Assembly (NCBI RefSeq): GCF_002968835.1
Contig: NZ_PKQK01000001.1
Span: forward strand, 2,914,001-2,978,000
Direction of reading: 5' to 3'
Length of the DNA stretch: 64,000 bases
Source: Paenibacillus sp. PCH8
GTDB lineage: Bacteria; Bacillota; Bacilli; Paenibacillales; Paenibacillaceae
Shown here: positions 37,801 to 48,959 of the stretch, one piece after another
Numbering within the stretch: the stretch's first letter is position 1
Layout of the letters: every line of letters begins with the position of its first letter
Notes under the pieces: model-generated
Databases searched by the model: none
What the model was told of the DNA's origin: nothing
The model's input: the letters and a program-made list of their open reading frames with translations, nothing else
Program-made: the position numbers and the translations under genes

Positions 37801-37864
37801 GAAATATAGAAGCATATATGAAAGTAAATGAAAAAAAGTAGAGATATGACAGGAGGCGAAGGAT

Positions 37865-38224
37865 ATGTCCAGATTCGGTAAAAGATTGTTATCCATCAGT
37901 GTATTCATGCTGCTGGGTGTACTGTTTGGAATGCAGCTGGCAGGCAGTAATTTTCACATGGGTAATCCATCGGGTGGCACAACGACAGTTGTGATAACAG
38001 ACCCGACTTCATCGGCTACCGATTCTGTTCCTGACCCACCTGCCCAACAGGAGGTTAAGAAGACTCCGGTTGTACCTGTTCAGTCCCCGAGTCAGGTGCT
38101 CGGTGCAGACCAGACTAAGGCTCCGGTTGATGTGCTCGCTGACAAAACGGCTGGACTTTTGCAAAATCTGTCTCATAGCGGCATGAAGTGGGTAGTCTCC
38201 CTTTTTAGCGGAGTGGCTGAATAA
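37865..38224 (+). CDS. yqxA: YqxA-like DUF3679 protein
   Basis: A 119-aa membrane-anchored protein with a basic N-terminus, one helix (about 9-27), a Pro/Thr/Gln-rich outer segment and a C-terminal amphipathic helix (MKWVVSLFSGVAE). Its place between spoIIP and lepA matches yqxA of Bacillus subtilis; the identification rests on this position as much as on the weak sequence pattern. AGGAGG precedes the ATG. Function unknown, probably sporulation. Confidence 0.75.
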   Translation: MSRFGKRLLSISVFMLLGVLFGMQLAGSNFHMGNPSGGTTTVVITDPTSSATDSVPDPPAQQEVKKTPVVPVQSPSQVLGADQTKAPVDVLADKTAGLLQNLSHSGMKWVVSLFSGVAE

Positions 38225-38368
38225 AAACCAGTGAATTAAAGGTACAATAAACCTCTCGGAGTTCATAATAGAACCTTTATTATAAAAGTTGAGACATACG
38301 GGATTGATGCACTCTGCATCAACTGTTATAATGAAGTGATTGACACTAGGCTGTTTCTGGGGTAAGGA

Positions 38369-40183
38369 ATGACTGATATTCGGGCAAGACAACGTAAAAT
38401 TCGTAACTTCTCTATTATTGCACATATAGATCACGGCAAATCAACACTTGCGGACCGGATCTTGGAGTACACAGGTGCGCTCACTTCACGTGAAATGCAG
38501 GAACAGGTTCTGGATAAGATGGACCTTGAACGTGAACGTGGAATAACGATCAAGCTACAGGCAGTTGCTCTGAGCTACAAAGCTGATGACGGTGAAGAAT
38601 ATTTATTGAATCTGATTGATACACCGGGACACGTAGACTTTACGTATGAAGTATCACGCAGTCTTGCTGCATGTGAAGGTGCGCTGCTGGTTGTGGATGC
38701 GGCTCAGGGCATTGAGGCCCAAACACTTGCCAACGTGTATCTGGCATTGGATAACAACCTTGAAATCTTACCGGTTATCAACAAAATCGACCTTCCAAAC
38801 GCTGATCCTGACCGGGTGAAGCAGGAAGTGGAAGATGTTATTGGACTGGACACAAGTAATGCGGTTTTGGCTTCGGCCAAAGCAGGAATTGGAATCAAAG
38901 AGATTTTGGAGCAAGTGGTGCAAAGTGTTCCTGCACCAGAGGGTGATCCTGACCAGCCTTTAAAAGCGCTGATTTTTGACTCACACTATGATCCGTACAA
39001 AGGTGTAATCGTCTATGTGCGTGTTATAGACGGCAAGATCAAAACGGGTTCCAAAATCAAAATGATGGCAACAGGTAAATCGTTTGAAGTGATTGAAGTT
39101 GGGGTGTTCAAACCTCGCATGACCATCGTGGACGAGCTGAACGTCGGGGATGTTGGATTTATCGTTGCAGGTATCCGGCATGTAGGCGATACCCAAGTCG
39201 GGGATACGGTAACAGACGCCAAAAATCCAACGCTTGAACCGCTGTCGGGCTACCGCAAAGTTACTCCAATGGTATACTGCGGTCTCTATCCGATTGAAAC
39301 ATCGGACTATGTTGACCTGCGTGAAGCACTTGAGAAATTACAGTTGAACGATGCGTCTCTGAGCTTTGAACCGGAAACGTCCAGTGCACTCGGTTTTGGA
39401 TTCCGTTGTGGATTCCTTGGACTGCTTCACATGGACGTTATCCAGGAGCGGATCGAGCGGGAGTTTAACATTCCGTTGATTACAACTGCACCAAGTGTAA
39501 TCTATCATGTGACCTTGACGAACGGTGAAGTAATGAAAATTGACAACCCATCCAACTATCCTGAGGTAGGACGGATTGATTTTGTCGAGGAACCATACGT
39601 TAAGGCGAATATTATCGTACCGAATGATTATGTAGGTACTGTAATGGAGTTGTGTCAGAATAAACGCGGCGAATATGTAAATATGGAATATTTGGACACA
39701 ACCCGGGTTACCATTAACTATGAGATCCCGTTGTCCGAGATTGTATATGACTTCTTCGACCAGTTGAAATCCGGCACCAAAGGATATGCATCCCTGGATT
39801 ATGAGTTGTCCGGTTACCGTCAGTCCAATCTGGCGAAAATGGATATTGTACTTAATGGCGAACAGGTTGATGCTCTGTCCTTCATCGTTCACCGTGACCG
39901 CGCGTATAACCGCGGACGCATCGTCTGTGAGAAGTTGCGCGAGCTGATTCCACGGCAAATGTTCGAGGTGCCAATTCAGGCATCTGTGGGCACGAAGGTA
40001 GTCGCTCGTGAAACCGTAAAAGCATTGCGCAAAAACGTACTTGCCAAATGTTATGGTGGTGACATCTCGCGGAAACGGAAACTGCTTGAGAAGCAGAAGG
40101 AAGGTAAGAAGCGGATGAAACAGGTAGGTAACGTTGAGGTACCACAGGAAGCGTTCATGGCGGTACTGAAAATTGATGATTAA
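38369..40183 (+). CDS. lepA: Elongation factor 4 (LepA)
   Basis: A ribosome-associated GTPase affecting initiation and stalled ribosomes, 604 aa. G1 is AHIDHGKST at 18-26, G3 is DTPGHVDF near 80, G4 is NKIDLPNA near 134. The LepA-specific C-terminal domain ends with [24 protein letters not shown]. The stop codon TAA is part of a short direct repeat (see the repeats after it). Confidence 0.97.
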   Translation: MTDIRARQRKIRNFSIIAHIDHGKSTLADRILEYTGALTSREMQEQVLDKMDLERERGITIKLQAVALSYKADDGEEYLLNLIDTPGHVDFTYEVSRSLAACEGALLVVDAAQGIEAQTLANVYLALDNNLEILPVINKIDLPNADPDRVKQEVEDVIGLDTSNAVLASAKAGIGIKEILEQVVQSVPAPEGDPDQPLKALIFDSHYDPYKGVIVYVRVIDGKIKTGSKIKMMATGKSFEVIEVGVFKPRMTIVDELNVGDVGFIVAGIRHVGDTQVGDTVTDAKNPTLEPLSGYRKVTPMVYCGLYPIETSDYVDLREALEKLQLNDASLSFEPETSSALGFGFRCGFLGLLHMDVIQERIEREFNIPLITTAPSVIYHVTLTNGEVMKIDNPSNYPEVGRIDFVEEPYVKANIIVPNDYVGTVMELCQNKRGEYVNMEYLDTTRVTINYEIPLSEIVYDFFDQLKSGTKGYASLDYELSGYRQSNLAKMDIVLNGEQVDALSFIVHRDRAYNRGRIVCEKLRELIPRQMFEVPIQASVGTKVVARETVKALRKNVLAKCYGGDISRKRKLLEKQKEGKKRMKQVGNVEVPQEAFMAVLKIDD

Positions 40184-40372
40184 GACGTTTGCTTGCAAAC
40201 GTCACGGGAATCCTTTTGGTACATCAATAATTTGTGTATGAAAGGATAAACAATCTATTTTGAGGTACAACACAGAATGTGTGTATTCAAATTAGATTAA
40301 AGAAAATTCATTTTTGGGTACTACACAGCATGTGTGTATCAAAATTGAATTGTAAGACGTTTGTTTGCAAAA
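40181..40372. repeat. Intergenic repeat cluster between lepA and hemW
   Basis: A 20-base segment at 40181-40200 recurs at 40353-40372 with two or three differences; the first copy forms the palindrome GACGTTTGC-TT-GCAAACGTC (40184-40203). Between them are three degenerate tandem units starting near 40214, 40258 and 40312, each with TTTTGnGGTAC followed by a CACA...TGTG inverted pair. No ORF is present. Confidence 0.65.
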
Positions 40373-40405
40373 ATGGTTAACACAGAATACTAAATAACTA
40401 AGCTG

Positions 40406-40436
40406 AAAGGGAAGCCGGATGGCTTTCCTTTTTTCA
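40406..40436 (+). terminator. Hairpin terminator just before hemW
   Basis: AAAGGGAAGCC pairs with GGCTTTCCTTT (one G-U pair) across a GGAT loop, then T-run. It lies only about 20 bp before the hemW start, so it ends lepA transcription or acts as an attenuator. Confidence 0.75.
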
Positions 40437-40454
40437 AATAGAGGGGGACTTGCC

Positions 40455-41639
40455 ATGACATTGGCAGCACACAGCCGGAAGACAGGTGCGCCCCAAGCGG
40501 TGTATCTTCACATTCCCTTTTGCACGAATAAATGTTTTTATTGCGACTTTAACTCTTATGTTCTGAAGGATCAACCTGTCATGCAATATCTTGAAGCGCT
40601 GGAACGGGAGATGGAACATACGGTCAAAGCGAATCCACCTGGTGAGATCAAGACCATATTTGTAGGTGGGGGTACACCAACGGCTCTGAAATCGGATGAG
40701 ATGGCCGTATTTCTTCGTTCCGTCAAAACGTATTTCCCGAATTGGGCGGACGACATCGAGTTTTCGATGGAAGCCAACCCGGGAACAACGGATGCGGAGA
40801 AGCTCGCTGCGATGAAAGAAGGCGGGGTCAACCGCGTCAGCTTTGGCGTACAGGCTTTTCAAAATGATCTTCTGACGGGCATTGGCCGCATTCATAATAC
40901 GGATGATGTATATCGCAGTCTGGAGAATGCTCGAAAAGCAGGACTCCATAACCTGTCTATTGACCTGATGTTCGGTTTGCCGAACCAGACCGTAGACATG
41001 TTGAATGAGAGTATTGACAAAGCGCTGGAACTGGACCTTCCACATTATTCCATATACAGCCTGAAAGTGGAAGAGAATACACTCTTCCATACCCTGTATC
41101 AGAAGAACCAGTTACCACTTCCTCATGAAGATGACGAGCTCGAAATGTATCTTCTATTAATGAGACGGATGAAGGAAGCAGGCTACGGACAATACGAGAT
41201 CAGTAACTTCGCCAAGCCAGGCTTCGAGAGCCGTCACAATATCACGTACTGGCGTAATGAGGACTACTATGGTCTGGGTGCAGGTGCACACGGATATGTG
41301 GGCCGCGAACGTCATATGAATATTAAAGGTATAAATCCATATGTTGAAGCTTCGCGAGCAGGGCTGCCACGTCTGGATCATTTTGAGATCGGCCGTCCAG
41401 AGGCGATGGAAGATTACCTGATGGTTGGACTGAGAATGTTGGAGGGTGCATCGGCTTCACGGTTCAGCGAACAGTTCGGAGAGTCTATAGAAGAAGTGTT
41501 TGCGAAGCCATTGGGCAAAATGTTGAATGCAGGACTGCTTGAGCGGACGGCAGATGGCTTCAGATTAAGCGAACAGGGTATCCTGTTCGGAAATGACGTT
41601 TTTGCGGAGTTTATCGGGTCCATATCGCTGAATTCGTAG
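40455..41639 (+). CDS. hemW: Radical SAM heme chaperone HemW
   Basis: A radical SAM protein of the HemN-like group now known as heme chaperone HemW. The 394-aa protein has the cluster motif PFCTNKCFYCDF (three Cys) near 23-34, GGGTPT near 74, and lacks the N-terminal extension of true HemN. ATG at 40455 is preceded by GAGGGGG; an upstream in-frame ATG at 40419 lies inside the terminator stem and is unlikely. The usual partner order lepA-hemW-hrcA is kept with one insertion. Confidence 0.92.
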   Translation: MTLAAHSRKTGAPQAVYLHIPFCTNKCFYCDFNSYVLKDQPVMQYLEALEREMEHTVKANPPGEIKTIFVGGGTPTALKSDEMAVFLRSVKTYFPNWADDIEFSMEANPGTTDAEKLAAMKEGGVNRVSFGVQAFQNDLLTGIGRIHNTDDVYRSLENARKAGLHNLSIDLMFGLPNQTVDMLNESIDKALELDLPHYSIYSLKVEENTLFHTLYQKNQLPLPHEDDELEMYLLLMRRMKEAGYGQYEISNFAKPGFESRHNITYWRNEDYYGLGAGAHGYVGRERHMNIKGINPYVEASRAGLPRLDHFEIGRPEAMEDYLMVGLRMLEGASASRFSEQFGESIEEVFAKPLGKMLNAGLLERTADGFRLSEQGILFGNDVFAEFIGSISLNS

Positions 41640-41756
41640 CTTGAAATTATATGCGCTCTGTTGTATATTTATTCATATTGTTTTATAGAGCGTGTTATTT
41701 TAACAACTACGAAATCAGCTTTCCTCTGGAAAGCTTGGTAATAGGAGGAGAGCAGG

Positions 41757-42227
41757 ATGTCGGTAATATGCAGAAAAGCCGTGCCGGAAGATGTTGAACC
41801 ACTGTATGAAATGATTAAGGGATATGCAGAGCGTGGGATCATGCTTCCGCGATCACGGGAAATACTGCACCGGCAGCTGGAGCATTTTGTTGTAGCCGAA
41901 GTCGATGGTGAGGTAGTGGGCTGTGGATCGCTTTGTCGTTTGGGCAATGATCTGGTGGAAGTCAGATCACTCGGCATCTCGGAAGGCCACAAAGGGCTCG
42001 GTATCGGCTCCAGATTACTGGACCGGCTGGTAGAGGAAGCGGAGAAGCAACAGATCCCCAAGGTGATGGCGTTGACATATGAAGTGTCCTTCTTTCTCAA
42101 AAATGGCTTTGCTGTGGTGGATAAAGATATTTTCCCCGAGAAAGTATGGACCGACTGTGTTCATTGCAGCAAGCAGGATTGTTGTGATGAGATCGCAGTA
42201 TTGAAGGAATTGAACGTTTCGGCCTAA
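41757..42227 (+). CDS. GNAT acetyltransferase, ArgA-like
   Basis: A 156-aa GNAT N-acetyltransferase. The acetyl-CoA-binding motif is SEGHKGLGIGSRLLD near 78-92. The C-terminal string KVWTDCVHCSKQDCCDEIAVL, with four Cys, resembles the ending of short amino-acid N-acetyltransferases (N-acetylglutamate synthase type), so a role in arginine synthesis is possible but not shown. AGGAGGAGAG precedes the ATG. It sits alone between hemW and hrcA with its own terminator. Confidence 0.75.
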   Translation: MSVICRKAVPEDVEPLYEMIKGYAERGIMLPRSREILHRQLEHFVVAEVDGEVVGCGSLCRLGNDLVEVRSLGISEGHKGLGIGSRLLDRLVEEAEKQQIPKVMALTYEVSFFLKNGFAVVDKDIFPEKVWTDCVHCSKQDCCDEIAVLKELNVSA

Positions 42228-42234
42228 AAAACAG

Positions 42235-42291
42235 AAAGGACTGCATGGATCGAGCCGAGTTAACCTCTGCCATACATGCAGTCCTTTTTAC
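42235..42291 (+). terminator. Terminator after the GNAT gene
   Basis: A perfect 13-bp stem (42235-42247 with 42275-42287) has a 27-base loop and a T-run. Confidence 0.85.
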
Positions 42292-42374
42292 TTCACAATA
42301 CGTTCAGTAAAGGTGTTAGGACTCGGCGACATTGGTCTATACTACAAATAGATGAGCCCACTCATCAAACTCAC

Positions 42375-42404
42375 TTGACAATGTTCACGTCAGTTTGGTA
42401 TTTT
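42375..42404 (+). promoter_or_regulatory. Sigma-A promoter of the hrcA operon
   Basis: TTGACA (42375-42380), 18 bases, TATTTT (42399-42404); the expected start lies just before or in the CIRCE element. Confidence 0.6.
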
Positions 42405-42415
42405 TGTATTACCGC

Positions 42416-42442
42416 TTAGCACTCATCTAACCGGAGTGCTAA
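42416..42442. promoter_or_regulatory. CIRCE operator (HrcA binding site)
   Basis: A perfect TTAGCACTC-N9-GAGTGCTAA inverted repeat, identical to the CIRCE consensus, lies 39 bp upstream of hrcA. HrcA bound here represses the hrcA-grpE-dnaK-dnaJ operon until heat shock draws GroE away. Confidence 0.97.
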
Positions 42443-42481
42443 CGACATGGGACAGTACAGTCAGAAGGAGGGATACTCACC

Positions 42482-43512
42482 ATGTTAACTGAGCGTCAAC
42501 GAATGATACTGAACGCTATAGTGGATGACTATATCCGTTCAGCTGAGCCCGTAGGGTCCCGGAGCATTTCCAAAAGGGAGATGTTGGATACAGTCCGGCG
42601 ACGATCCGTAATGAAATGGCGGATCTTGAAGATATGGGCTTTCTGGAACAGCCGCATACATCGGCTGGGCGCATCCCTTCCCATAAAGGCTATCGATATT
42701 ATGTCGATCATTTGGTTCCCTGGAATCAGGTGGAGCCTCAGGAGTTGGATGATCTGAAGTCGTTCTTCGCCGAAAAGCTGAATGTCATGGAACAAGTTAT
42801 TCAGCATGCATCCAATATTTTGTCACATATGACGAATTATACTTCGATCCTGCTTGGACCGGAAGTATTCCATACGTCCCTTCGTCACTTTCAATTGCTT
42901 CCACTTAACGAGAGTGAAGCTGTGGCAATTATCGTGACTAATACAGGTCAGGTGGAGAATAAGACGGTCCAGATTCCACCAGAAATTTCGGTAGCCGAGA
43001 TGGAGAATGTGGTTCGCCTGTTGAACACCAAACTGGTGGGCGTGCCGATCTACAAATTGAAATCCCGTCTCTACACTGAACTTGGGCAAGAGATGGAACG
43101 GCATATTACACGTTATGAGGAAGTCATGAAGGTGCTGGACAGTGCCTTTGACAATGAACATGACAATCGTCTGTTCCTCAGTGGTGCCACCAACATGTTG
43201 ACTCAACCGGAGTTTAAAGATATCGAAAAGGTAAAAGATATTCTGGACCTGCTGGATGAGACACCAACACTTATGAAATTGATGATGCCCGTGCCGGGTG
43301 GATCGGGTATTCAGGTGCGAATTGGCACCGAGAATGATCATGAAGCCTTTGCCAACTGCAGCCTGATTACAGCATCCTATTCATTGGATGGCGAGGCGCT
43401 GGGCTCCATTGGTATCCTGGGACCCACGCGGATGGATTACGCACGTGTCATTCATATTTTAAATACATTATCCCGTGATTTGACGGCGATGCTGACGCAT
43501 CGTTTCAAATAA
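42482..43512 (+). CDS. hrcA: Heat-inducible transcription repressor HrcA, frameshifted as read
   Basis: Represses CIRCE-controlled heat-shock genes. The N-terminal winged helix starts [27 protein letters not shown]; the frame is lost at AAAAGGG (42572-42578). With one more base there, the reading goes on [34 protein letters not shown] and to the end at 43512, giving about 343 aa, the normal length. Since the operator and the rest of the operon are intact, a read error is the simplest cause. First gene of the operon. Confidence 0.87.
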
Positions 43513-43547
43513 AGGGAACCATTTATTTGTATAAGGAGGTGAACATC

Positions 43548-44111
43548 TTGAAAGAGGAGCAATCATTCACAGAGGAACAAGAAGTAACTGCAGCTGAGCA
43601 GGAGCCTGTTAATGAAGCCGGAGCTGCAGAAGCACAGGCTGAAGAAATAGCTGATCATGAGCAGAATGAGCTTGCACGTTTGAAGGCAGAAGCTGAAGAG
43701 CAACAGCAGCGTTATGTTCGTGCACAGGCTGATTTTGACAACTTCCGTCGTCGTACTCAGAAGGAAAAAGAAGAGTTGGCTAAATACGCTTCGATGAAGC
43801 TGGTCACCGAATTGGTACCGGTTATGGATAACTTCGAACGCGCCATGGCTACTGTACCGGAAGGAACAGAGTCCGAATCTTTCTCCAAAGGAATGCAAAT
43901 GATCTTCCGTCAATTCGAAACAGTGATGACTAATGAAGGTCTGACGACGATGAAATCGGTAGGACAACCGTTCAATCCTGAATTCCACCAAGCAATCATG
44001 CAAGTGGAGAGCGACGAATATGAAGAAGGTATCGTTGTTGAGGAAGTCCAAAAAGGCTACATGCTGAAGGATAAAGTGCTTCGTCCGGCTATGGTTAAAG
44101 TCAGCTCATAA
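43548..44111 (+). CDS. grpE: Nucleotide exchange factor GrpE
   Basis: Releases ADP from DnaK. The 187-aa protein has an acidic disordered N-terminus (1-45), a long coiled-coil helix (LARLKAEAEEQQQRYVRAQADFDNFRRR), and the C-terminal beta domain (GQPFNPEFHQAIMQVESD). The start is a TTG at 43548, directly after AGGAGGTGAA at good spacing. Confidence 0.95.
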   Translation: MKEEQSFTEEQEVTAAEQEPVNEAGAAEAQAEEIADHEQNELARLKAEAEEQQQRYVRAQADFDNFRRRTQKEKEELAKYASMKLVTELVPVMDNFERAMATVPEGTESESFSKGMQMIFRQFETVMTNEGLTTMKSVGQPFNPEFHQAIMQVESDEYEEGIVVEEVQKGYMLKDKVLRPAMVKVSS

Positions 44112-44246
44112 TCCTTATAGGAACTAATGAGTTAACTCCGTGGTTGAGCAATGTGGGCGAAGTTTAATATAAAGGTTTGTACACATAGAGCACGATTAGC
44201 AACATGAACATGCAATAAGGGGTCATCATTGACCCATTCATTTTAA

Positions 44247-46115
<1,869 letters not shown>

Positions 46116-46157
46116 TTTGCAGTTCTTCGCGAATTAAACATCGGTGACGTTCGGATC

Positions 46158-46204
46158 AAGGGGAAAGTCATAGCCGGGGCTCCCGTGCTTTGGCTTTCCT
46201 TTTG
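46158..46204 (+). terminator. Hairpin between dnaK and dnaJ
   Basis: GGAAAGTC (46162-46169) pairs with GGCTTTCC (46192-46199, one G-U pair), followed by TTTTG. It may lower dnaJ expression relative to dnaK. Confidence 0.65.
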
Positions 46205-46244
46205 TCACGATGTGCGATATGTTGAATGATATGGGGGTGGAAGA

Positions 46245-47369
46245 GTGGCTGAAAAACGTGATTATTATGAGGTACTTGGCGTTAGTAAAACGGCTAACGA
46301 CGAGGATATCAAAAAGGCTTACCGTAAGCTTGCCCGTCAGTATCACCCTGACGTAAACAAGGCTGCTGATGCGGAAGCCAAATTTAAGGAAGTTAAAGAA
46401 GCTTACGATGTAGTAAGTGATGGTCAAAAGCGTGCACAGTATGATCAATATGGTCATGTTGATCCGAATCAGGGTGGATTCGGTGGTGGCGGTGATTTTG
46501 GCGGCGGCGGCTTTGGCGATATCTTCGATATGTTCTTTGGCGGCGGTGGCAACGGACGGCGTGATCCAAATGCTCCGCAGCGCGGGAATGATCTGCAATA
46601 CACGATGACAATCGAGTTCAAGGAAGCTGTATTCGGCAAAGAAACCGATATTACGATTCCGCGTACCGAAGGCTGTGATACCTGTCATGGCTCAGGTGCC
46701 AAACCTGGAACGAAACCGGAAACCTGCTCCGTATGCCACGGTAGCGGTCAGCAGGAAGTCGTGCAAAATACACCGTTTGGTCGTATGGTTAATCGCCGTG
46801 CATGTTCGAACTGTAGCGGTTCAGGCCAAATTATTAAAGAAAAATGTACAACTTGTAGTGGTAGCGGTAAAGTACGCAAGCAACGTAAAATCCATGTTCG
46901 CATTCCAGCGGGTGTAGATGATGGGGCGCAACTGCGTATGACAGGTGAAGGCGAGGGAGGTCTGAGAGGTGGACCTGCTGGCGATCTGTATATTGTCATT
47001 CGTGTGAAAACCCATGATTTCTTCGAGCGTGAAGGGGACGATATTTATTGCGAAATCCCGCTTACCTTTGCTCAGGCAGCTTTGGGGGATGAGGTTGAGA
47101 TCCCGACGCTGTCTGAAAAAGTGAAGTTAAAAGTACCAGCCGGTACACAAACGGGAACGTATTTCCGTCTTAAAGGCAAAGGTGTACCACGCCTGCGCGG
47201 TATGGGGCAAGGGGATCAGCATGTGAAAGTGGTTGTGGTTACACCGAGTAAGCTGAATGACGAACAGAAAGATTTGCTTCGTCAGATTGCTGCACTGGAT
47301 GGAGAGCAAACGCATGAACATGAACAATCCTTCTTTGATAGAGTGAAACGTGCCTTCCGTGGCGACTGA
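46245..47369 (+). CDS. dnaJ: Molecular chaperone DnaJ (Hsp40)
   Basis: Stimulates DnaK ATPase and delivers substrates. In the 374-aa product, the J domain spans 1-70 with the HPD motif (YHPDVNK), then a Gly/Phe-rich stretch (78-105) and four CxxCxGxG zinc motifs ([32 protein letters not shown]) near 140-215. C-terminal beta domains follow. The start is GTG at 46245. Confidence 0.97.
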   Translation: MAEKRDYYEVLGVSKTANDEDIKKAYRKLARQYHPDVNKAADAEAKFKEVKEAYDVVSDGQKRAQYDQYGHVDPNQGGFGGGGDFGGGGFGDIFDMFFGGGGNGRRDPNAPQRGNDLQYTMTIEFKEAVFGKETDITIPRTEGCDTCHGSGAKPGTKPETCSVCHGSGQQEVVQNTPFGRMVNRRACSNCSGSGQIIKEKCTTCSGSGKVRKQRKIHVRIPAGVDDGAQLRMTGEGEGGLRGGPAGDLYIVIRVKTHDFFEREGDDIYCEIPLTFAQAALGDEVEIPTLSEKVKLKVPAGTQTGTYFRLKGKGVPRLRGMGQGDQHVKVVVVTPSKLNDEQKDLLRQIAALDGEQTHEHEQSFFDRVKRAFRGD

Positions 47370-47391
47370 GGATAGATATCGTAGCAATTCC

Positions 47392-47434
47392 AAAAGGACA
47401 CTTTAGCGGGTTAACCGCAGAGTGTCCTTTTTTG
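47392..47434 (+). terminator. Terminator of the heat-shock operon
   Basis: AAAAGGACACT (47392-47402) pairs with AGTGTCCTTTT (47421-47431), with CGGGTTAACCG inside and a T-run after. Confidence 0.9.
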
Positions 47435-47607
47435 CGTACAGTGGAGTGGTTTTGAGTAGTTTCCCAGACACACGAATATACAACGAGGAAAAGACAGCAA
47501 TTCGTGGGAGCATTTCGGTATATTCTCAGCAAAGTTGCGGAAAGATAGCATGGCGAGAAAGATATGCATAGCTGATATGCGAGAAATTAGGGAAGCAGGT
47601 GAAGTGG

Positions 47608-47976
47608 ATGACCGAGAAAAATATTTTGGCGTACTTTCACAGCCCGGAGCAGGCTCAAGGCGCAGCCAAAAAACTGGAGGCATTGCGAGTGGAGGACCTG
47701 TCGATTAATCGATTCAGCCGATATGCGGGTGTCGGACCAAGCGGAGCTTCCTATAAGCCGGGCGTTTCCGGTAGTTTTTCATCATGGGTACCCGATTCGA
47801 TGCAGACCAATGCCAGTGCTGGAATCATGGCTGCGGCGGATCCGTCCGCAAGTGGCATGAGTGATGGTGGACAAGGCGGACCAACCGGAAGAGATGTATT
47901 ACTGACTGTAGTCGTTGACGAAGGGGTACATCACCGCGCTATGTCCATTATCGAACAAGCCGGTGGAATGATCTAG
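47608..47976 (+). CDS. Small alpha/beta stress-type protein, 122 aa (paralogue A)
   Basis: Not a family I can name with certainty. The N-terminal half (ILAYFHSPEQAQGAAKKLEALRVEDLSINRFSR) and the C-terminal half (DVLLTVVVDEGVHHRAMSIIEQAGGMI) each look like a beta-alpha-beta unit, joined by a Gly/Ser-rich linker. The layout recalls YflT/general-stress-17M proteins. The neighbour at 48405 has the same two halves. The ATG at 47608 is preferred; GTG at 47599 is possible. It lies between the dnaJ terminator and repeat copy 2. Confidence 0.65.
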   Translation: MTEKNILAYFHSPEQAQGAAKKLEALRVEDLSINRFSRYAGVGPSGASYKPGVSGSFSSWVPDSMQTNASAGIMAAADPSASGMSDGGQGGPTGRDVLLTVVVDEGVHHRAMSIIEQAGGMI

Positions 47977-47990
47977 TTTCAGAAATCTAT

Positions 47991-48212
47991 AAAGATGAAC
48001 AGAGAGTTACACTTTAACGGAGAGTGTAGAACCAATCTGAAGAAGCGAAGCGTTCGCCTAAAAGCTTTCTCAAGAAAGCTACTTCGGAAGCATACGCTAT
48101 CCCCGGATTTCTCCCTTTAAGAAGGGAGTTGAAGAAATCTGGGGATAACAGCGATCGGAGGATGGGACTACAATCGGAGTGTTACAGTGTAACACTTCTT
48201 AGTTCATTTTAA
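47991..48212. repeat. Dispersed palindromic element, copy 2
   Basis: The ends (47991-48013 and 48186-48211) are imperfect inverted repeats sharing AGTGTAAC and GTTCAT. The core (about 48039-48163) holds three hairpins: AGCTTTCT...AGAAAGCT, TATCCCCGGATTT...AAATCTGGGGATA, and inside the latter CTCCCTT...AAGGGAG. The core is close to 90 percent identical to copy 3 at 54.6 kb by eye. Confidence 0.8.
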
Positions 48213-48232
48213 TTTGAAGGAGGAGCATTACA

Positions 48233-48412
48233 ATGGCAGAACATGAACGTCCAGGCAAGATTCTTACGAAAACGGAAAAGATGAAACGAATGCAGTCTGC
48301 CAAAAATGAGGATGTGGAATTCAGTGCTGAAGCTGCGGATCACGAAGATATAGAAGCTTTGCGCCGCGGTGAAGCGGCTGATCGACGTCAGGGACGGGAA
48401 CTTCATGACTGA
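48233..48412 (+). CDS. YfhD-like small protein, 59 aa
   Basis: A short hydrophilic protein starting MAEHERPGKILTKTEKMKRM. The central DVEFSAEAADHEDIEALRR and the following EAADRRQ match the YfhD family signature (DVEFS-ELAD-DLEA-AADRR) seen in Bacillus and Paenibacillus. AAGGAGGAG lies before the ATG. The end overlaps the next gene by 8 bp, so translation is coupled. Function unknown. Confidence 0.75.
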   Translation: MAEHERPGKILTKTEKMKRMQSAKNEDVEFSAEAADHEDIEALRRGEAADRRQGRELHD

Positions 48413-48797
48413 AGATCGCTCGGCTGTGACTCTTGAAGCTGTTTTTACAAGTTGGTCTGAAGCCGAGTCTGCACGCAGAGCTCTGGAATTGCTGCACCCG
48501 AATCAATTGAGTATCGAGAGCCTTCGTAACGAAGGTTCTGCAATGGATTCAAATGTTGTAACGGGTGCAGATCAATCTCCTACGGCTGTTGTCGGAGGAT
48601 TCAGTGGTGAACTGAATGTACTTGCCCTGATTAGCGATGAGACTGAAATGTTGTCAGGGGGTCAGGTGTATGATACGCCTGAAGAAGATTCGGCAAACAG
48701 GCTGAAGCATCAAATTCTGTTGACCGTATCTGTATCCAATGATTCTCTCCCGCAGGCCGCTGAGATGATCACACGGAACGGTGGACGTTTTTGCTGA
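48405..48797 (+). CDS. Small alpha/beta stress-type protein, 130 aa (paralogue B)
   Basis: It has the same two-half layout as the 122-aa protein at 47608: an N-terminal unit (TLEAVFTSWSEAESARRALELLHPNQLSIESL), a variable acidic middle, and a C-terminal unit (ILLTVSVSNDSLPQAAEMITRNGGRF). The shared patterns (hydrophobic strand, A-x2-A helix, LSIxxL strand, LLTVxV strand, xxxMIxxxGG end) suggest a duplicated pair. The ATG at 48405 overlaps the YfhD-like gene. Function unknown. Confidence 0.65.
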   Translation: MTEDRSAVTLEAVFTSWSEAESARRALELLHPNQLSIESLRNEGSAMDSNVVTGADQSPTAVVGGFSGELNVLALISDETEMLSGGQVYDTPEEDSANRLKHQILLTVSVSNDSLPQAAEMITRNGGRFC

Positions 48798-48828
48798 GGG
48801 AGTTCAAACAGATTGTGATGAATACAAG

Positions 48829-48872
48829 ACAGGATATTCGGACAGCCAGGCTGTGGATATCCTGTTTTGTTT
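48829..48872 (+). terminator. Terminator after paralogue B
   Basis: ACAGGATAT (48829-48837) pairs with ATATCCTGT (48857-48865), with TTTGTTTTT after. Confidence 0.8.
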
Positions 48873-48891
48873 TTCTTTTACTGGTGCGGCT

Positions 48892-48921
48892 TTGTACTCC
48901 GGCTCGCTTGTGTAGTACAAT
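48892..48921 (+). promoter_or_regulatory. Sigma-A-like promoter of prmA
   Basis: TTGTAC (48892-48897), 18 bases, TACAAT (48916-48921), 39 bp before the prmA start. Confidence 0.6.
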
Positions 48922-48959
48922 AGTTGGGATGTTTGAAAAATGAGGAGGAACAACCAAGT

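Noticed and set aside
39338-40198. 286-codon minus-strand frame inside lepA
   Set aside because: Shadow of lepA; Ile/Phe-rich antisense of a conserved GTPase.
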